Below are positions 44,839 through 57,190 of a stretch of 64,000 nucleotides of DNA, piece by piece; within the stretch, counting starts at the first letter, position 1; each line of letters opens with the position of its first letter. The stretch comes from an uncultured Mycoplasma sp. (GTDB lineage Bacteria; Bacillota_I; Bacilli_A; Mycoplasmatales; Metamycoplasmataceae). The translations under genes and the position numbers were made by a program. The DNA lies in NCBI GenBank assembly GCA_947039505.1, contig CAMQYZ010000002.1, positions 120,693 through 184,692 on the forward strand, given 5' to 3'. The notes beneath the pieces are model-generated. The model was not told the DNA's origin and did no database searches. It was given only the letters and a program-made list of their open reading frames with translations.

Positions 44839-45045
44839 TTACTTAACCACGTGAGCTTTTGATCTTCAATAAATAACGAAACCAATAACTGGCGGAAGAA
44901 ACGCGAATAAAATGTATCAAAGTTTGCTTTTTAAATTAAGAGTTTTGATAGCTAAGTAAACAAAACCTCCAATTAAAAGTCCAAAAATGAATGCACTTAA
45001 AGTTCCTACTAAAGTTATTTTATGATTTGATAATTGTTTTGCCAT
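44839..45045 (-). CDS. Small two-TM membrane protein
   Basis: A 68-aa protein with two predicted TM helices (about residues 11-33 and 43-60), joined by a short basic loop and ending in WRSKAHVVK. It is supported by a strong GGAGGTG ribosome-binding site at ideal spacing, an ATG, and TGA read as Trp twice. It stands alone between two convergent/divergent operons and ends at a terminator. I do not recognise the family. Two-TM size and lack of a signal peptide could fit a holin-like protein or a small transporter accessory, but nothing supports either. Confidence 0.6.
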
Positions 45046-45182
45046 ATACACCTCCTTCTTATAATTTATAATAATTATTTATTTTAAATATTTTATGTAA
45101 TATTTAATTAAAATTATATTATAATATTTTTAGAATATATGTAGAAAGTTTTATTGATTTTAAATTTAATCAATAAATCATT

Positions 45183-46103
45183 ATGAATTTAATTTATATA
45201 ATTTTGATAGTTTCTTCTATTGTTATTATCATTCCTTGAATATATGGCTTGCTGTTACCAATTATCAAACCAACAATAAGTAAAAAGGCAACAATGTATT
45301 TATATGCTTTTTCTTCAGGTTTTTTCATTATTTTAGCAATTTTTGGATTCTATGCTGAAGCAAAAGAAGAGCTAACTATCCATTTAGAACATGAACATTT
45401 TAATCAATATGCTATTTGAGGAATCAATATTGCCGTTATTGGTGGAGGCGCTTTTTTAATTTTAGGGTTATCTATATTAGTAAAATTTTTAATAGCTAAA
45501 AAGATATCAAATAAAGAAGAAAGTGCATTAGAATCTAATCATGATCATTCAAATTTAATTTATAACTTAAATGATGTAAATCCAAAATCCAAAATATTAG
45601 CGTTAATACTCTTATTATCTCATCGTATACCTGGTGGATTAATTATTGGTTTTTTAATTTCTAATATTCAACATAATGGCTCTGTCAATCCTATTGATAT
45701 CATGTTTTTAGTAACATTTATTTTACATATAATCCCTGAAGAACTTATTTTGTATTATCGTCAGATGCAAATGGGAGTTAATAAGTGAAGAGCTGCTTTC
45801 AATTCATTTTTAGGTACCTTACTTTTAGTTCCATTTATTTTCATTGGTGCATATAGTGCTAATTATTTGAACGATAATGTTATTCTTATATCTTTCTTAA
45901 AAGTATGTGTTGGTTCTTTGATTTTATTTAGTGCTCTTGTTGAATTTATTCCTGAATTTTTACATAATGAAATGAATGCAAAAACATGATATATAACTAT
46001 TTCTCTTGTAATGTTAGGTGTGGTCTTTGGATTAATACTATTTTCAGTGCATTCACATGGATCTGGCGCCCATGAACCCCATTCTTTAAATTTTATTAGA
46101 TAA
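45183..46103 (+). CDS. ZIP-family divalent metal transporter
   Basis: The 306-aa membrane protein has about eight TM segments. The metal-binding helices show SHRIPGGLIIG and LHIIPEELIL, matching the HxxPEG/HExxPEE pattern of ZIP helices IV and V, and VEFIPEFLHNE further on. His-rich loops occur after helix III (LESNHDHSN) and at the C-terminus (HSHGSGAHEPH). ZIP proteins import zinc, iron or manganese. Three or four TGA Trp codons hide the gene under the standard code. Monocistronic, between a divergent small gene and tkt. Confidence 0.82.
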
Positions 46104-46191
46104 CAAAAAAACATATTTTCATTATCATTTTTCATGATTTAAAGATTATAATTGTATTAATAAATAATATAAGAAAAATAGGTAAATAATA

Positions 46192-48144
46192 ATGTTAGAA
46201 AATAAAGAAATGAAATTTATAAATGCAATGAGATATTTTGGTTTAAAATCAATTGAAGCAGCCAAAGGAGGACACGTAGGGATGACTATATCTGCAGCCC
46301 CAATTACTTATACTTTATTTACTAAATTTATAAATATTAATTCTAAAGATGCTAAATGAATTAATAGAGATAGATTTGTTTTAAGTGGTGGTCATGGTTC
46401 AATGTCTGTTTATCCTATTTTACATTTTTCAGGTTTATTAAGTAAAACAGAATTACAGAACTTTAAACAAGATGGTTCTAAAACTCCTGGACACCCTGAA
46501 TTTGAGTATGCTAATGATAATTTTGTTGATGCTTCAACAGGTCCTTTGGGTCAAGGTTTTGCTATGGGTGTGGGAATGGCAATTGCACAAAAATATCTTG
46601 AAAAAACCACAAGTGAAAAGTTTCCTAAAATATTTGATCATTATACTTATGTAGTTGTAGGAGATGGTGATTTACAAGAAGGTATTTCTTATGAATCAAG
46701 CGCTATTGCAGGTAGATTAGGTTTAGAAAAATTAATTGTTTTACATGATTCAAATAAATTTCAATTAGATTCAGCTGTTGACCAAGTTAGTGTTGAAGAT
46801 TTAAAAATGAGATTTGAATCAAACAATTGATTTTATCAAAAAACTTCAAATGATCCAAGTGAAATTGAAAGCGCTATTAGAAAAGCTCAAAAAAGTGGCA
46901 AACCATCTTTTATAGAGGTAGAAACAATTATTGCTGAAGGATTAAATTCTCAATCTTCATTTAAAGGTCATCATGGAGTTGTGGGTGAAGAAGATTTAAT
47001 GAAATTTAATAAACATTATGACACTAACTTTGAAGGATGAGATGTTGATAAAGAGGTTTATGATCACTTTGCAAAACACGTTAAAACTAGAGGTGAAGTA
47101 ACTTTTAATAATTGAGAATTAACTTTAGAGCAATATAAAAAAGCAAATGAAAAAGAATTCAATATTGTTAATTCATGAATAAAAAACAAAGTTGATTTTA
47201 ATGAAATATTAAATAAAACAAAATTTGAGAATAATAATTTAGCTACTAGAATGTACATAAAAGATTTAATTTCTAATTTGCATGAATCAACTAGAAATGC
47301 TATTTCTTTGGGTGTGGATGTTTCTTCTTCTACACAAATTGCTATTTCCAATAAATCTTTTTTAGATGGAGGGAACGCTGTTTATTTAGGTATTAGAGAA
47401 TTTGCAATGGCAGCAATTTCTAATGGTATTAATTTACATGGAGGCTTGAAAACTATTGGTGGAACATTTTTGGTATTTGCTGATTATATGAAAAGTGCTA
47501 TTAGGTTAGGAGCGATGATGGAAATTCCTAATATCTTTGCCTTTACACATGACTCTTACCAAGTGGGGGGTGATGGTCCGACACATCAACCATTTGATCA
47601 ATTACCTATGTTAAGATCTATTGCTAATGTTAATGTTCATAGACCTTGTGATGAAATTGAAACTAAAGTTGCTTTAATTGAAGCCTTTGAATCAAAAAGA
47701 AATACTAATATATTAATTTTATCTAGACAAAATCTTGAATCTTTTGACGCAAATCGTTCAATTGATGAAATTAAAAAAGGTGCATATGAATTAATTCCTT
47801 GCAACAGTCCAGATTATATTATTGCAGCATCGGGTTCTGAAATTAGTTTAGCAAAAAAAGTAGCTGCTAATTTAAAAAATGCAAGAGTAGTTTCTGTTCC
47901 TTGTTTGGATAAATTATCTGATTGAAAACCAGAAAATTTGGCAGAATTATTTAAGGCAAAAAAAGTATTGATTACAATAGAAGCTTCTGCTGATTACAAA
48001 TGATTATCAATCCATCAAAAAAATCAAAAAAATCTTCATATAGGAGCTTTTGAATTTGGAAAATCAATGGATGGTGATGAACTTTATAAACAAAAAGGAT
48101 TTGATGTTGCCAAAATTCTGGAAAAAATTAAAAATATAGAATAA
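46192..48144 (+). CDS. tkt: Transketolase
   Basis: Thiamine diphosphate enzyme of the pentose phosphate pathway. 650 aa. AKGGHVGMTISAAPI near the start (usual SGHPG region), DRFVLSGGHGSM, the ThDP motif GDGDLQEGISYE ... LHDSN, the pyrimidine domain with EFAMAAISNGI, and THDSYQVGGDGPTHQP. About ten TGA codons are read as Trp. The ATG at 46192 fits the conserved N-terminus. It provides ribose-5-phosphate and links the sugar intake genes in this window to nucleotide synthesis. Confidence 0.95.
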
Positions 48145-48211
48145 TTAATATTTTTTTAATTAGATATTTATAGAATTATGTATAATATATTAACTAATAA
48201 GGAGGCAAATT

Positions 48212-48403
48212 ATGTCAAGAGTAGATGAAATCACCGGTAAAAAACCAATGTCAGGAAATTTACGTTCTCATGCCCTTAATACTTCAAAGAGAAGATTTAA
48301 CTTAAATCTTCAAAAAGTAACTATTGTTGAAAATGGTGAAAAAATAACTTTAAGAGTTACTGCAAAAACAAAAAGAACACTTCGTAAACAAGGAAGAATC
48401 TAA
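48212..48403 (+). CDS. rpmB: 50S ribosomal protein L28
   Basis: A 63-aa basic ribosomal protein: [20 protein letters not shown], then [16 protein letters not shown] sequence and the C-terminal [16 protein letters not shown]. Strong AAGGAGG ribosome-binding site and TATAAT at 48181-48186. Followed directly by a terminator. Confidence 0.95.
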   Translation: MSRVDEITGKKPMSGNLRSHALNTSKRRFNLNLQKVTIVENGEKITLRVTAKTKRTLRKQGRI

Positions 48404-48406
48404 ATA

Positions 48407-48434
48407 AAAAAATCTAATTTTTATTAGATTTTTT
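48407..48434. terminator. Terminator of rpmB
   Basis: Stem AAAAAATCTAAT/ATTAGATTTTTT (12 bp) with loop TTTT. The stop codon of the convergent kinase gene lies within it, so it may serve both strands. Confidence 0.88.
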
Positions 48435-49152
48435 TATTATTTCTTTCTTTTTGAAACTTTTCTAATTTATCAATAAATTCTTGATCATCAAAAACTTTTT
48501 TGGGTTGTGAATTGTTTCATAAAATAATTAAATAATTAACTAACTCTTTGTGGTTTTTAATAAATTGATAATTATAATCATCATAACGATTTAGGAAGAT
48601 TGTTTCTTGTTCGTCTGTTAATCTTAAACTTTCAATAATATAAGCTAACTCAAAATTCTTATCACCCATATGTGCAAACTCTCAATCACAAATAAATAAT
48701 TTCCCATTTTTATCTTGTATTAAATTTTCTTCTCAAATATCTGAATGAATTGGTGTTGATTTATCTTGATTCTTAATAATGTAATTAATTCTTTTGTAGT
48801 AATCATGAATGATAGGAATTTTGATATCTCTTTCTCACATTATTTTACGATACTCTTTTATTCTTGCTGCTATATTAAAAGGGGGAAAAACAATTTTAGA
48901 ATTATGTACAATTTTTAAGTTGTCAGCAAGTGTGTTTAAAATTTCGTCTGATATTAATGGAGTTTGTCCTTCAATAAATTCTCAACGATTTTCCACTTCA
49001 TTTTGAGAAATTAATTTGGGTACAAAATCAAATTTTTCTAGAATTTCATAATTAATTTTATGGTTGAAATTATTATATATTTTTTGCTGTAAAAAAACAT
49101 TACCATCTTTATAGGAAATATTAGTATGACCATTCTCAATTTTTATTTTCAT
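48424..49152 (-). CDS. Choline/ethanolamine kinase-like phosphotransferase (paralog 1)
   Basis: The 242-aa protein has the APH/choline kinase catalytic loop HSDIWEEN (HxDxxxxN) and the metal-binding CDWEFAHMGD region (DFG equivalent). An aminoglycoside phosphotransferase-like fold of LicA/choline kinase type is likely. It probably phosphorylates choline or a related small alcohol. ATG 49152 is behind AGGATG at proper spacing; an upstream ATG in the same frame (49197) is less likely. Eight or so TGA Trp codons. A second paralog is 1.4 kb away on the same strand, across the FNT gene. Confidence 0.78.
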
Positions 49153-49256
49153 TCTTACATCCTGTTTTAATTTTAATTTTATAATTAATTTTATCATTTA
49201 TATAATAAAAGTATTATAATATACTAACTTAAAATATTGAGAGCAAGGATTTTTTT

Positions 49257-50552
49257 ATGCATGATTACAAAGATAATTTTAATAATGCTATAGATTTTGC
49301 TGTTAAGAAAACAAAACTTAAATGATGAAAATTAATTTTTTTAGGAATAATGGGATGTATTTACGTAGGTATTGCATATATAGCTTTTATTACAGTTGTT
49401 GCAGGTATGCAAGATTCTAGTGTTTTTGCTGAGGGTTGACAAGATAGATTAATTTTAAATAACGATGCTCCGAAAATTGATATGAGTGGTTGACCTTTAA
49501 TTATTGGTGCTGCTGTTTTTCCTGTCGGTCTTTTGTTGATAGTTTTTTTAGGAGGTTCATTGTTTACTTCCGATAATTTAACTTCTATTGCTATTTTAAC
49601 TAAACAAATTAAAATTCCGCCAGTGGTTTTTAAATGATCATTAACATTATTAGGTAACATTATCGGTGCCTTTATAATTGCCGCAATTGCAAGAGGGGCT
49701 CATGTTTTCGATGAAAAACACTTATTTGTTTTACAACAAATAATTGCCAAAAAAGTTCATATGGAATGATGACACGCTTTTTTTTCAGGAATTTTATGTA
49801 ATATTTTAGTTGCCGGAACAGTATGATCAACAATGGCTACTAAACACTCAATTGCTAAAATATTTTTAATTTATTTCCCAATTTGATTGTTTGCAATAGT
49901 TGGATTTCAACATGTAACTGCCAATTCAATAATTTTTGCTTTTGGTTGAACACATGCCGATAGTCAATTATTACAACATGTTGGTCAAGGAGTCTTTGAT
50001 GTTCCAATATCATTAGGAGATTGATCATTTAGAAGTTTCTTTATAAATATGTTACCTGCCATGATAGGGAATTGATTATCAGGAGCCATCTTCTTACCTT
50101 TTATTTATTTCTGATTAAGTGATAATCACTTAATTGTTAAAACACAAAAAGCATTACAAAAACAACAAGAACAATTGAGAAAACAAAGACAAACTATTGA
50201 AAACCAACAAGAGAGAATTGAAAACCAACAAGAAACTATTGAAAACCAACAAGGATTTGTACAAAATGTCCAAAAAATAATTAATGATTCTCCTAATGAC
50301 TTCCCTATATTGGACGAATTGGTTGAACAAGTTGTGACAAAAAAACCTTGATATAAGAAAAACAAAGCTAATGCTAACAAAGAACAATTGCATGAAGATA
50401 AGTTTTCTTTATATGAAGATGAGTTATTACAACATGAAATTCCTAGTTATGATGAGCTATATACTTCACAAGAAGATTCGATTGCTGCAGACGCTATTGT
50501 AAAAACTGATGAAACTGATTTTAGTTATAAAAATAAAAAAGATAAAAATTAA
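49257..50552 (+). CDS. Formate/nitrite transporter (FNT) family channel with coiled-coil tail
   Basis: The first ~280 residues form the FNT pentameric channel with family motifs GGSLFTSDN at residue 99 and GFQHVTANS at 216, and TM helices full of TGA Trp codons. FNT channels carry formate, nitrite, lactate or hydrosulfide. Residues ~293-431 are an unusual cytoplasmic tail: a Gln/Lys coiled coil with heptad repeats of IENQQE type (tandem 21-bp DNA repeats at 50195), then an acidic segment. A fermentative mollicute could use it for lactate or formate efflux. Ends 4 bp inside the convergent kinase gene. Confidence 0.82.
50195..50257 (+). repeat. Three 21-bp tandem repeats in the FNT tail
   Basis: Units 50195-50215, 50216-50236 and 50237-50257 each begin ATTGAAAACCAACAAG and encode IENQQ plus two variable residues. 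The 21-bp length equals one heptad, so gain or loss of units keeps the reading frame. Confidence 0.85.
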
Positions 50553-51148
50553 TTATATTCATTTTTTTGTCAATGATCATTAAAATTTTTCACCTTAATT
50601 ATAAAATCTTGCAGTTTTTCAATTTCAACTTTAAATACCTTTGCAATATCTTTTATATCAAAAAAACAATATAAATGTAAATGAGCTAAATCAAAATATT
50701 TACTATTATAATTGATTCATTCATAATCAATTAAGTGAATTTTTCCTTCATTATCTATAATTATGTTTTGAGGTCTTAAATCTCCGTGAGATAAGACTAT
50801 ATCAGATTTATCATGTTCAATATTTGTGAAATAAGTTATGTCACTTAATGTTGTATGTCAGTGTTTGTTTAAAGATTTCTCAATAGCTTTAAGGGTGTTT
50901 ATATCATGTTTATTTAATGGAGTGCCAGGAATTCATTTTTTGATCATTAATTCATTATCTATATATAAGACATTATTATTATTTTCTAAAAATAATAATT
51001 CATTATTGTGATTCACAATTTTATTTTTAGCAATCCTTACTTGTACAAGTTGTTTATAAAAACCCCCTTGATAGGTTTTGTTGTGTTTTCCTTCATAAAA
51101 CAACTTTAGATTAGAAATATTTTTTAAAATATTTTTTTCATCTAACAT
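50549..51148 (-). CDS. Choline/ethanolamine kinase-like phosphotransferase (paralog 2)
   Basis: A 199-aa protein with catalytic loop SHGDLRPQN (HxDxxxxN) and metal-binding LIDYEWINY. It shares the kinase-like fold of the 48424 gene but is shorter, with a reduced N-lobe. TGA reads as Trp at least five times. It starts 9 bp before the 3' end of gyrB and is read in the same direction, so it lies downstream of gyrB in a possible operon. Substrate likely choline or another amino alcohol; this is family inference. Confidence 0.75.
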
Positions 51149-51157
51149 AAGAAATTA

Positions 51158-53128
<1,971 letters not shown>

Positions 53129-53166
53129 TTATATCAAATAAAAGCTTCTTAGTTATGAAATAAGGT

Positions 53167-53715
53167 TTATTGGATTTTTATATTTTCTTTGATATCTTCA
53201 TTATTTTCTTTGTTAATTATTGATTTCATACTATTAACAAACATTTTTGTATTTTTTGAAAAAGAATGTTTTAATAAAGTGTGACCAACAGTGTCAGACA
53301 GTCCAAAAAATGTTTGCTCTCTGTAAATAACTTCTTTGAATTTAATTTTAAATACATGTTTGAACATAGTTGGAACAATTTGATAATGTAATCAATATTT
53401 ATCTTTTGCATGAACTCAAAAAATTGAAGATTCATATTTTTCTTTATTATGCTCTTCTAATAAGTATTTAGTGTATATTCCTTTTATCTTAATTCCAAAT
53501 TCAATATTTTTAATTAATTCTCTTTTAATGTTAAAAGTTTTACGAATTGTTTCTTCTAAAGCATCTCAAACTATTTCAATTGAATCGGCTTTAATTTTCC
53601 TTGATTTATAAACAATTTTTTGACGACGAAACTCGTCAATTAATGATGTATAAATTTCCTTATTTTCTTCTTTATTTTTTTCTTGTAAATTGACCTTCTC
53701 TTTTTTATTTTCCAT
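53167..53715 (-). CDS. Conserved-looking protein of unknown function
   Basis: ATG 53715 with AAGGAG upstream gives 182 aa; TGA reads as Trp three times. The N-terminal ~30 residues are Lys/Glu-rich, followed by a mixed alpha/beta region (SIFWVHAKDKYWLHYQIVP, then FKEVIYREQTFFGLSD) and a Lys/Asn tail. No signal peptide or TM helix. It is translationally linked to the upstream membrane gene (2-bp gap) and lies 74 bp upstream of gyrB. I do not recognise the family; association with gyrB gives no clear function. Confidence 0.75.
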
Positions 53716-53717
53716 TA

Positions 53718-54065
53718 TTATAAAACTCCTTGAATTGCTAGCACCATCAATATAATAGAAAGTATGAATAAAACTAAAGAGAATAATAATATTCACTTAA
53801 TTGAACGATTAAATAATTCACTGTTTTTTTTTAACACAATTCTCATGAAATTTCTTAAAAATCAAACAAAGCAAGGCAACAATAAAGATATAGCCATTAA
53901 AATGGCAGTTGTCATTACAATGGGATCAATTTTTTCAAGGTCATTTATTCCAGGTGCACCGCCAGATTTCAAATTTTGAATTCAAGAAAAGGAATTAGAG
54001 TTTTTAATTAAAGAGGACAAAGAATACATAAAAATAATTATAATATAAAATACTAAAAAGCACAT
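53718..54065 (-). CDS. Membrane protein of unknown function upstream of gyrB
   Basis: Read with TGA as Trp, the minus strand is open from ATG 54065 to a TAA at 53718, 115 aa. There are three hydrophobic helices: residues 1-14 (MCFLVFYIIIIFMY), about 49-66, and 86-110 (WILLFSLVLFILSIILMVL). Polar linkers join them, including KSGGAPGINDLEKIDP. The stop is 2 bp from the next gene's ATG, and the next gene's AAGGAG lies in its last codons, which supports a real coupled gene. The opposite-strand frame here is rejected. Function unknown. Confidence 0.6.
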
Positions 54066-54161
54066 TAAATAAAACTCAATAAAATATTTTAATTTTGTAT
54101 ATTATAGTGTTATAATCATTTTGTATATTTAAAAAATGAAATATATTATTAAGGAAATTTT

Positions 54162-54458
54162 ATGAAAATATTATTAGCATGTTCAGCCGGAATGTCAACA
54201 TCTTTATTAGAGCAATCTATAAGAGTGTATGCAGAGTCGATAGGTGAAGAAATAGATGTTGTAGCAAAACCTTCTGGAGAAGCAAAAACAATTATTAAAA
54301 ATTATGATATTGTTTTATTAGGTCCACAAGTTAAATTTATGGAACAATCATTTAAAGATGTAGCTGGTGACATACCTGTTGTTGTAATACCTCCAGCAGT
54401 TTATGCGATGGCAAAAGGTGAAGATTGCTATAAATTAGCAAAAGATAATCTTAAATAA
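54162..54458 (+). CDS. PTS lactose/cellobiose-family EIIB
   Basis: The 98-aa EIIB starts MKILLACSAGMSTSLL with phospho-accepting Cys7, followed by a Rossmann-like fold (IVLLGPQVKFM). It passes phosphate from EIIA (56844) to the sugar bound by EIIC (54514). Good AAGGAAA ribosome-binding site; a TATAAT box is near 54111. First gene of the EIIB-EIIC-unknown-EIIA-mupG cluster. Confidence 0.92.
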   Translation: MKILLACSAGMSTSLLEQSIRVYAESIGEEIDVVAKPSGEAKTIIKNYDIVLLGPQVKFMEQSFKDVAGDIPVVVIPPAVYAMAKGEDCYKLAKDNLK

Positions 54459-54513
54459 TTTTTTAAAGACTTATTTAATCAAAGAAAATAATACAAAAAA
54501 GGATAATAAAATA

Positions 54514-56004
54514 ATGACGAATAGTAAAACCTCCTCTAAATCAAAAGAAAAACTAAAGCATGCATGAGATGTTGCAATAATGCGTATGGGTAAATTAGCA
54601 GAACAAAAACATATGTCTTCACTTCGTGATGGATTTGCACTTTTGGTACCGCTAATTATAGCTGCATCTATTGGTGTAATATGTATGACATTTGTATTTG
54701 GTTGATGAGACACTACTTCTACATCAATCTTGGGATGAATAACAATGGGTATCCCTGGACAAACAACAACAAATTCAGGTGGATCAATTGTTTTTGTTCC
54801 AGGCTCTGTAGCTAATCAAATTAGCACGGTAGGAACATTTATTTTCTATACAATATGAAAAGGTATTTTTAACCACTTATCTATATTTGTAACACTTACT
54901 ATCTCTTATTCTTTTGCAAGAATTAAAAATATTAAAGATCCTTTTATTGCTTCTTTAATTGGACTTGGTGGATTTATGATTTTTTCATATGGTTCAGGAA
55001 GTTTATTTGGAACTGGTGGAATGTTGGTTGCCATAATATCATCATTACTATCAATGGAACTTTATTCAGTTTTTGAAAATAATAAAAAATTAGAATTACA
55101 TTTACCAGCAGGTGTACCTCCGGCTGTAGCTAGATCTTTTTCTAAATTATTCCCAACAATATTTACTTTATTAATATTCATTGGTATTCAAGCACCATTT
55201 ATAATTTTCCACCATGTATTTACATGATTAGGAACAGGTGATGCTTTTGGGATAGGTCAAGCCATTTCTGTGGCTGTTCAAGCACCATTTATGTCATTGA
55301 TTGAAGATTCTTCAGGATCTCTATCTTTAGGTTTGATTTATGTTACTTTCTCAGCATTATTATGATTTTTTGGAATTCATGGAACAAATGTTCTTACAGC
55401 TATTTTTTCTCCAATTGCACTAGTTGCATTGGCAAATAACCAAGAATACTTATCTTCAGGTGGAGCTTCAGGAGCGATTAGTGCTTTTGCTGATGGAACA
55501 AATGATGCCTTTGTATTTTTAGGAGGAATAGGGGCAACATTGGCGCTAGTTCTTGTTGGATTGGCAATTTCTAAAAAAGCTGATACTAGAGAAATATTGA
55601 AGTTTGGTGGAGCACCAGCTGTATTTAACATTAATGAACCTTTAATCTTTGGAGTACCATTAATCTTAAATTTTAAATTAGTTATTCCTTTTATTATTAT
55701 TCAACCTGTTCTATTTGTAATTACATGATTAGCAATTGAAAAATTACAATGAGTACCTCCTGTTATCGTTAAAATACCATGAACAACACCAGTTGGTATC
55801 GGAGGATTTCTAGCAACATCTAGTTGACAAGGAATAGTTCTTTCTTTATTCAATTTCGCAGTTGCTTGTTCAATATATACACCATTTATATTGATGGCAA
55901 ATAGATCTGCAAAGAAAAATGGAGAAGAACTAGTTAAAATTGACTACAAGGGTGGTTGAAAAAAACTAACATCAAAATCTACATTTAAAAAAGGTGGTGA
56001 ATAA
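54514..56004 (+). CDS. PTS lactose/cellobiose-family EIIC permease
   Basis: The 496-aa membrane component. The Lac/Cel EIIC signature is visible at SLRDGFALLVPLIIAAS, ELHLPAGVPPAVARSFSKLFP, FGIHGTNV and FNINEPLIFGVPLILN. There are ten or so TM helices and many TGA Trp codons. It transports a beta-disaccharide or an amino-sugar disaccharide, phosphorylated by EIIB. The neighbouring MupG-like and GH1 genes are candidates for cleaving the phosphorylated sugar inside the cell. Stop overlaps the start of the next gene. Confidence 0.92.
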
Positions 56005-56744
56005 TGAGTTCAGAAGTTGAAAATATTCAAGAACAAAAAGTAGCAATTACTTATTCAGAATGAAATAAATTAGTTATTCCTTCTGCTGAAACAAACTCCA
56101 AAAAATTATTTAATGTTTTGAAATATGGATTGGCTTTATTGTTGGCAATTATCTCGCTTATATCTTTATGATTTGCAGCAAATTGACAAACAGCTAATGT
56201 GTTATCAACAATTGGTATTGATATAAATAAATGAAATAATTATCTTTCTACAAATGACACATTAGGAAATAAAGAGTTAATTGCAGCAATCTCGGAATTT
56301 AGATTATGAGATTTAAAAGGCGCAGTTATAAATGCTGATGGTGTTCAAGGAATGGTAGCGATAGGTATTATGGCTTTAGCATCATTAGTTCCTCTTTTGA
56401 TATTTAAAAATGGAACAGTTTGATCGATTGGTTCAATTACAATGTCTTCAGTATTGTTGATAATTATAATAGCATTGTTTTCTTTAGGATTAGAATCTCA
56501 ATCTAATGCTATAAAAGTAAATACAATATCTTTGGGTGATGTAGCATCTATAGATAGATTGAATGCATTAATTGCTGATAATCAAGCAATGATTAAAGTT
56601 CCTTCAGGAAATGAATTATTAACTCCTCAAGAACAAATTCAAAATAACATCATTAATAATCTTATTGATGGATATATAGCTGAAAAAAATAACCTTTTAT
56701 CAGAGTTTATGCAAGAACTAAATGATTACTTGAATTTACTTTAA
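56004..56744 (+). CDS. Unknown membrane protein embedded in the PTS cluster
   Basis: The 246-aa protein overlaps the EIIC stop by one base (taATG), so the two are coupled. It has a polar N-terminus of ~40 residues, TM1 (about 41-60), a loop of ~55 residues, two closely spaced TM helices (about 116-132 and 140-163), then a hydrophilic C-terminal part with helical SIDRLNALIADNQ and EFMQELNDYLN. I do not recognise a family and it has no PTS motif. Its place between EIIC and EIIA suggests an accessory or regulatory role for the permease. A terminator follows. Confidence 0.75.
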
Positions 56745-56760
56745 AATTATATAAAATATA

Positions 56761-56791
56761 AAACTTAAACTTTAAAATTTGAGTTTTTTTT
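56761..56791 (+). terminator. Terminator after the unknown PTS-cluster membrane gene
   Basis: AAACTTAAA pairs with TTTGAGTTT (9 bp, one G-U) followed by a T-tract. EIIA and mupG then have their own promoter (TATAAT-like box near 56805). Confidence 0.65.
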
Positions 56792-56843
56792 ATGTATTTT
56801 TATATTATAATAAAATTAATAAATCAAAATTAGGAGATAAAAT

Positions 56844-57182
56844 ATGGAAGAAAAAAAATATACTTATGAAGAATTAGGGCAAATTAGTTTTATGATTATT
56901 ACTTTTGCAGGATCGGCAAAATCAGATGCTATGTTAGCGATATATAGTGCTAAAGAAGGAAAGTTTGAAGAAGCTAAATTAAAATTAGATGAAGCTGAAA
57001 AAAACATTATTGAAGCTGAAAAACAACATGCAGATTTAGTGCAACAAGAAGCCGCAGGAACAGAAATTAAAATTCCATTATTATTAATGCATGCAGAAGA
57101 CCAATTATTATCAACACAAACATTATTATTGATGGCTGAAGAATTTGTTAGTTTGTATAAAAAAATGGCAGAAAAGAAATAG
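56844..57182 (+). CDS. PTS lactose/cellobiose-family EIIA
   Basis: The 112-aa trimeric-helical EIIA of the lactose family has phospho-accepting His83 in PLLLMHAEDQLLST and the helix AGSAKSDAMLAIYSAKEGKF. It transfers phosphate from HPr to EIIB (54162). TTAGGAGAT ribosome-binding site. 8 bp ahead of the MupG-like gene. Confidence 0.93.
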   Translation: MEEKKYTYEELGQISFMIITFAGSAKSDAMLAIYSAKEGKFEEAKLKLDEAEKNIIEAEKQHADLVQQEAAGTEIKIPLLLMHAEDQLLSTQTLLLMAEEFVSLYKKMAEKK

Positions 57183-57190
57183 GTTTTATA

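Noticed and set aside
50195..50257. CRISPR-like array from the 21-bp repeats
   Set aside because: Repeats are contiguous, without spacers, and lie in a coding frame; no cas genes present.
50126..50393. Cys-rich minus-strand frames opposite the FNT tail
   Set aside because: They are complements of the AAC/CAA-rich heptad repeats of the FNT gene; the repeats explain the Cys/Trp pattern.
53764..54048. Plus-strand frame of 94 codons between the gyrB-side genes and the EIIB gene
   Set aside because: The opposite strand carries a 115-residue three-TM frame with an overlapping ribosome-binding site for the next gene; the plus-strand translation is low in hydrophobic order and has no ribosome-binding site.
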